The notes under the pieces were generated by a model. It did no database searches and had not been told where the DNA came from. It saw nothing but the letters and a program-made list of their open reading frames with translations. A DNA stretch of 7,722 bases from Candidatus Omnitrophota bacterium (lineage in GTDB: Bacteria > Omnitrophota > Omnitrophia > Omnitrophales > JACROU01), in contig JACQQR010000182.1 of assembly GCA_016206875.1 (NCBI GenBank), positions 1-7,722 of the forward strand, in the 5' to 3' direction. Numbering within the stretch: the stretch's first letter is position 1; each line of letters starts with the position of its first letter. The translations under genes and the position numbers were made by a program. Shown piece after piece: positions 5,764-7,722 of this stretch.

Positions 5764-6846
5764 TCACCCCAAAGCCAATCCCAAACTGACCGGGAGAACT
5801 GTTTCCAATTCTTTTACCAAGTCTGTGTTGATTTCATTTCCTATTTTTATATTTTCAAGGGGATTCCAAACCACAGGTTCCAACTCTAAAAAGTCCTTCA
5901 GGCATTGATGAAATAAAATATTTTTTGTCATGCCTCCCGCCAAATAAAGTTTTTTTAAATTCAACGCCTTTCCAATTTGTCCTTCCACATAATGAATCGT
6001 GATTTTCACTTCATGGGCAATCTTTTCCAAAACAGGCCTTAAATAATTGACATAAGGCTCGCTTTGCGCTTCAACTCCCTTTTGAGCGTTTTCGGCTTCT
6101 TCGCTTGAAATTTGCATACTCTTGACCAGCGCCTGGGTTAAGTCGGCGCCTCCAAATGAAATGTCCCTTAAAAAAACGACTTTGTTATTTTCGATAATAC
6201 TCAAGTTCGATATGCGTGTTCCTATGTCCAACAAAGCAGCGAGCTCGGCTGGTTTTTTTACGCGCGACATTAAAAAGGAATTCAGAATGGCCAGTGAATC
6301 CAAATTAATGACATCGATTTGACCTTTGGCTTTTTGAACGGTTTGGATCAAATTCATAATGACATCTCTTTTACAGGCAGCCAAAAGCACTTTCATTTGG
6401 CGGGAAGAAGGATTTTCATCGGGCAGGGCCTGGCAGTCAAAATAAATTTCCGAGAGATTGTACGGCACATATTTTTCCGCTTCAAATTCAAGCGAAGCCC
6501 TTAACTGCTTTGGGTCCATGCGGGGAAAGGTGATAATGCGAACCGCCGCCGCTTCACGAGAAACAGAAACAGCCACTTTTTGGAAAGAAAAATCGGGATT
6601 GGAAAATAAGCCGGAAAGAATCGGGACATTCTCATCCTGCGTGCTGCCGGCACTCTCATGCGCCAGACGAAGCAACGTAGTTTCTCCATTTTCAAATTGC
6701 AGTTCAGACAAAATAATATGCTGGGCGCCTATATGAAGTCCGGTAGAGTACTGCACAGTTTGAGGGCGCACCAGATCCGATAATTTTTTTAGAACTACGC
6801 CGCCGGCTTTAGAAATCGAACGCGCAGTAATAAACGGAATAGGCAT
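5764..6846 (-). CDS. pilM: PilM, actin-like cytoplasmic pilus assembly ATPase
   Basis: A 360-residue PilM of the actin/FtsA-like fold, the usual size. Visible motifs are a phosphate-1 loop GLHIGAQHI (36-44), the PilM-characteristic EAEKYVPYNLSE (122-133), a phosphate-2 loop LLDIGTRISNLSII (205-218) followed by FLRDISFGG (225-233), and an adenosine-type motif YLAGGMTKN (301-309). In T4P systems ATP-bound PilM binds the N-terminus of PilN and couples the cytoplasmic motors to the periplasmic apparatus. Position 38 is His where many PilMs have Asp or Glu. The start at 6846 is preceded by GAAGGGG with a 4-nt spacer; the in-frame GTG at 6894 would add 16 residues but lies inside a stem-loop and lacks a ribosome binding site. 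The first 30 or so residues before the phosphate-1 loop are longer than usual. Confidence 0.93.
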   Translation of the reverse strand: MPIPFITARSISKAGGVVLKKLSDLVRPQTVQYSTGLHIGAQHIILSELQFENGETTLLRLAHESAGSTQDENVPILSGLFSNPDFSFQKVAVSVSREAAAVRIITFPRMDPKQLRASLEFEAEKYVPYNLSEIYFDCQALPDENPSSRQMKVLLAACKRDVIMNLIQTVQKAKGQIDVINLDSLAILNSFLMSRVKKPAELAALLDIGTRISNLSIIENNKVVFLRDISFGGADLTQALVKSMQISSEEAENAQKGVEAQSEPYVNYLRPVLEKIAHEVKITIHYVEGQIGKALNLKKLYLAGGMTKNILFHQCLKDFLELEPVVWNPLENIKIGNEINTDLVKELETVLPVSLGLALG

Positions 6847-6887
6847 AAAACCCCTTCGTTGAAAAACAGCGGAGCGCACAAGGCGCA

Positions 6888-6914
6888 AGAGCACAAGTTT
6901 TAATCTTATGCTCT
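6888..6914 (-). other. Stem-loop between pilA and pilM
   Basis: On the minus strand AGAGCATAAG (6914-6905) and CTTGTGCTCT (6897-6888) form a 10-bp stem with one U-G pair, around the 7-nt loop ATTAAAA. The stem begins 21 nt after the pilin stop. The next bases (TGCGCCTTGTGCGC) are not a T tract, so it is not a standard intrinsic terminator. A 3'-end-stabilising or attenuating hairpin fits a very highly expressed pilin gene followed by low-copy assembly genes, but that role is inferred. Confidence 0.6.
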
Positions 6915-6935
6915 CGCGTGGCCATTGTGTCTTCT

Positions 6936-7373
6936 TTAGCCCTCGATTGGGTTCCCTGCTGCGTTGGTAAACCGGATGACACCTGTTTCATCGACGAAAT
7001 AGGTATTTACACCCGTGATATTTGCCGTTACCGGAGTGGCCGTAACGCTATATTGGTTGGCGTTCTGACGCACGTACGCAAAGTTATACCCCTGCTTCTG
7101 CCCCGCCGCGAGCGTTCCATCAATATAAGGCGGGTTAGCTCCGCCCAATGCTACGAGTGTTGCCGGGTACGTGGGCGGGTTTTGAACCGCACGGAAACTT
7201 TCACAAGCCGTACTGAGGGTTCTCAGCGCGGATTTGGCGGCAGATTCATTCGCATTCAACCTTGCGCGAAGCAAGTTTGGAATGGCGATAGCGGCCAAAA
7301 GACCGATAATGGCTACCACGATCATAATTTCTACGAGCGTGAAACCTTTTTTAGAGTTCAGTTTAGTCAACAT
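6936..7373 (-). CDS. pilA: Type IV pilin / pseudopilin with prepilin N-terminal motif
   Basis: A 145-residue prepilin. It has a 10-residue basic leader (MLTKLNSKKG), the prepilin peptidase site G10|F11, Glu15 at mature position +5 (FTLVEIMIVVAIIGLLAAIAIP) and the long hydrophobic alpha-1 helix used for packing in the fibre. The globular part (about 55-145) contains YPATLVAL, GYNFAYV and NTYFVDETGVIRF, a pattern seen in short bacterial pilins. There is a single Cys57 in the helix and no Cys pair, so the D-region disulfide of classical type IVa pilins is missing. The start at 7373 is preceded by a near-perfect AGGGAGGT; the longer in-frame start at 7415 would put 14 residues before the leader. 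First gene of the cluster, so probably the major pilin, although a minor pilin or GspG-like pseudopilin cannot be excluded. Confidence 0.93.
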   Translation of the reverse strand: MLTKLNSKKGFTLVEIMIVVAIIGLLAAIAIPNLLRARLNANESAAKSALRTLSTACESFRAVQNPPTYPATLVALGGANPPYIDGTLAAGQKQGYNFAYVRQNANQYSVTATPVTANITGVNTYFVDETGVIRFTNAAGNPIEG

Positions 7374-7380
7374 TATGAAT

Positions 7381-7388
7381 ACCTCCCT
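7381..7388 (-). promoter_or_regulatory. Strong Shine-Dalgarno of the pilin gene
   Basis: AGGGAGGT on the minus strand, followed by a 7-nt spacer and the ATG at 7373. It is the best ribosome binding site in the window, as expected for an abundant structural protein, and it fixes the start of the short prepilin leader. Confidence 0.85.
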
Positions 7389-7424
7389 TTTATGATTCCT
7401 ATATTCCCAATCCATTCCATTAGC

Positions 7425-7440
7425 ATCAAAGACAATGCCA
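7425..7440 (-). promoter_or_regulatory. Weak sigma-54-like promoter candidate upstream of pilA
   Basis: The minus strand reads TGGCATTGTCTTTGAT, compared with the sigma-54 pattern TGGCAY-N5-TTGCW. The -24 half is a good match, but the -12 GC is GA, a change that normally weakens such promoters strongly. Predicted transcription would begin near 7414, giving a leader of about 40 nt. Several bacteria use sigma-54 for pilA, which makes the candidate reasonable but unproven. No convincing sigma-70 pair was found in the same region. Confidence 0.2.
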
Positions 7441-7560
7441 ATACGTTTTATTGATTTTCGGGTATTTTCTCTCTAGGCTGAAGCTTTTTATTGCCCTTAA
7501 AAAAAGTGGGATTTGAGCGGAATGTAAAAAAATTTTTCACGATTTTGCCGGTTTATTTTA
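7441..7560. other. A/T-rich non-coding stretch upstream of the pilin gene
   Basis: No ORF with recognisable content is present. The segment carries several A or T runs (TTTTTATTG, CCCTTAAAAAAAGTGGG, GTAAAAAAATTTTTCAC at 7524-7540). The last is close to a palindrome and may be bent DNA or an upstream promoter element. No binding site can be named with confidence. Confidence 0.4.
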
Positions 7561-7609
7561 CAACCCTGTTGTCACACTGAGCCCCAATCGGGGCGAAGCA
7601 TCTGGGTTG
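7561..7609. repeat. Small palindromic intergenic repeat
   Basis: CAACCC (7561-7566) and GGGTTG (7604-7609) form an outer inverted pair; inside, GCCCC-AATC-GGGGC (7581-7594) is a perfect 5-bp hairpin. The wording GTCACACTGAGC...GAAGCATCT resembles the GTCATCCTGAGC..GAAGGATCT type of dispersed repeat common in environmental bacterial genomes. No gene overlaps it. Confidence 0.55.
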
Positions 7610-7650
7610 CGTTATTGCCCAAAGTCGTGCGTAGCGAAAACATACTTTAA

Positions 7651-7662
7651 GGTTGTGCAACC
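7651..7662. repeat. Short perfect hairpin
   Basis: GGTTG-TG-CAACC is a 5-bp perfect inverted repeat between the two larger palindromic repeats. It has no T tract on either side. It may be part of the surrounding repeat cluster. Confidence 0.35.
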
Positions 7663-7686
7663 AAGATTCGTAAGCATTCAGGGTGG

Positions 7687-7722
7687 GTGTCATGCCAGCG
7701 TAGGCTGGCATCTTGTTTTGAG
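7687..7722. repeat. Second copy of the GTGTCATGCCAGC palindromic repeat, cut by the window edge
   Basis: GTGTCATGCCAGC (7687-7699) is identical to 2302-2314, and the last 20 bases (7703-7722, GGCTGGCATCTTGTTTTGAG) match 2345-2364 at 18 of 20 positions. Here only 3 nt separate these blocks, against 30 in the other copy, which has an inner hairpin. ATGCCAGC (7692-7699) and GCTGGCAT (7704-7711) form an 8-bp stem with loop GTAG. The element probably continues past the window. Confidence 0.75.

Noticed and set aside
5659..5908. Plus-strand ORFs spanning the pilM-pilN gap
   Set aside because: Mostly antisense to pilM, Ser/Phe-rich, with no supporting motif; the gap is only 48 bp.
6847..6894. 16-residue extension of PilM from the GTG at 6894
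   Set aside because: The GTG lies in the pilA-pilM stem-loop with no ribosome binding site; the ATG at 6846 has GAAGGGG just upstream.
7374..7415. 14-residue extension of the prepilin from the start at 7415
   Set aside because: It would run through the strong Shine-Dalgarno at 7381-7388 and give an unusually long leader; the start at 7373 gives a normal 10-residue leader.
6918..7454. 178-codon plus-strand ORF opposite the pilin gene
   Set aside because: It is antisense to an unmistakable prepilin with a strong Shine-Dalgarno; the translation has no domain-like pattern.

Overview
The window (about 7.7 kb, roughly mid-range GC) carries a compact type IV pilus (T4P) assembly operon on the minus strand, a minus-strand RNase G/E gene beyond it, and a small plus-strand TPR gene converging on the RNase gene. 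Gene order in the direction of transcription is pilA-like pilin (7373-6936), pilM (6846-5764), pilN (5715-5041), pilO (5044-4394), pilP (4397-4020), secretin pilQ (4015-2444), then rng (2260-689). All seven reading frames are open and show their family motifs. The short pilin without a C-terminal disulfide pair, the pilA-pilMNOPQ order, a small secretin, a stand-alone TPR protein ending in a DLEALRK..RF-type motif and abundant palindromic intergenic repeats fit an uncultured Gram-negative lineage of the Omnitrophota type. That placement is inference from overall resemblance; nothing in the window proves it.

Region by region. 1-214: a long fold-back (palindromic) element with no gene. 280-672: TPR gene whose last codons run into a fragment of the same repeat family (about 646-681). 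689-2260: rng, convergent with the TPR gene, stop codons about 16 bp apart. 2261-2443: rng leader plus a composite palindromic repeat. 2444-5715: pilQ, pilP, pilO and pilN packed tail to head with 4-bp ATGA overlaps (pilN/pilO and pilO/pilP) or a 4-nt gap (pilP/pilQ), which suggests translational coupling. 5716-5763: short pilM-pilN gap holding a hairpin. 5764-6846: pilM. 6847-6935: pilA-pilM gap with a strong stem-loop. 6936-7373: pilin gene with an excellent Shine-Dalgarno. 7374-7722: upstream region with a weak promoter candidate, A/T tracts and at least three palindromic repeats. The last of these matches the composite repeat downstream of pilQ, so the pil cluster is bracketed by copies of one repeat family in the same orientation.

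How the genes work together (established for T4P systems): PilM is a cytoplasmic actin-like protein that binds the N-terminal INLLP-type motif of PilN. PilN and PilO form an inner-membrane heterodimer, PilP links it through the periplasm to the secretin PilQ, and the pilin is processed by a prepilin peptidase and polymerised. The motor ATPases (PilB/PilT), the platform protein PilC and the peptidase PilD are not in this window. RNase G is a housekeeping endoribonuclease that could process the pil transcript, but nothing here shows that it does.

I did not find a clearly new biological system. The notable signals are the repeat structures, the probable recruitment of repeat DNA into the TPR C-terminus, and the two intercistronic stem-loops in the pil operon.
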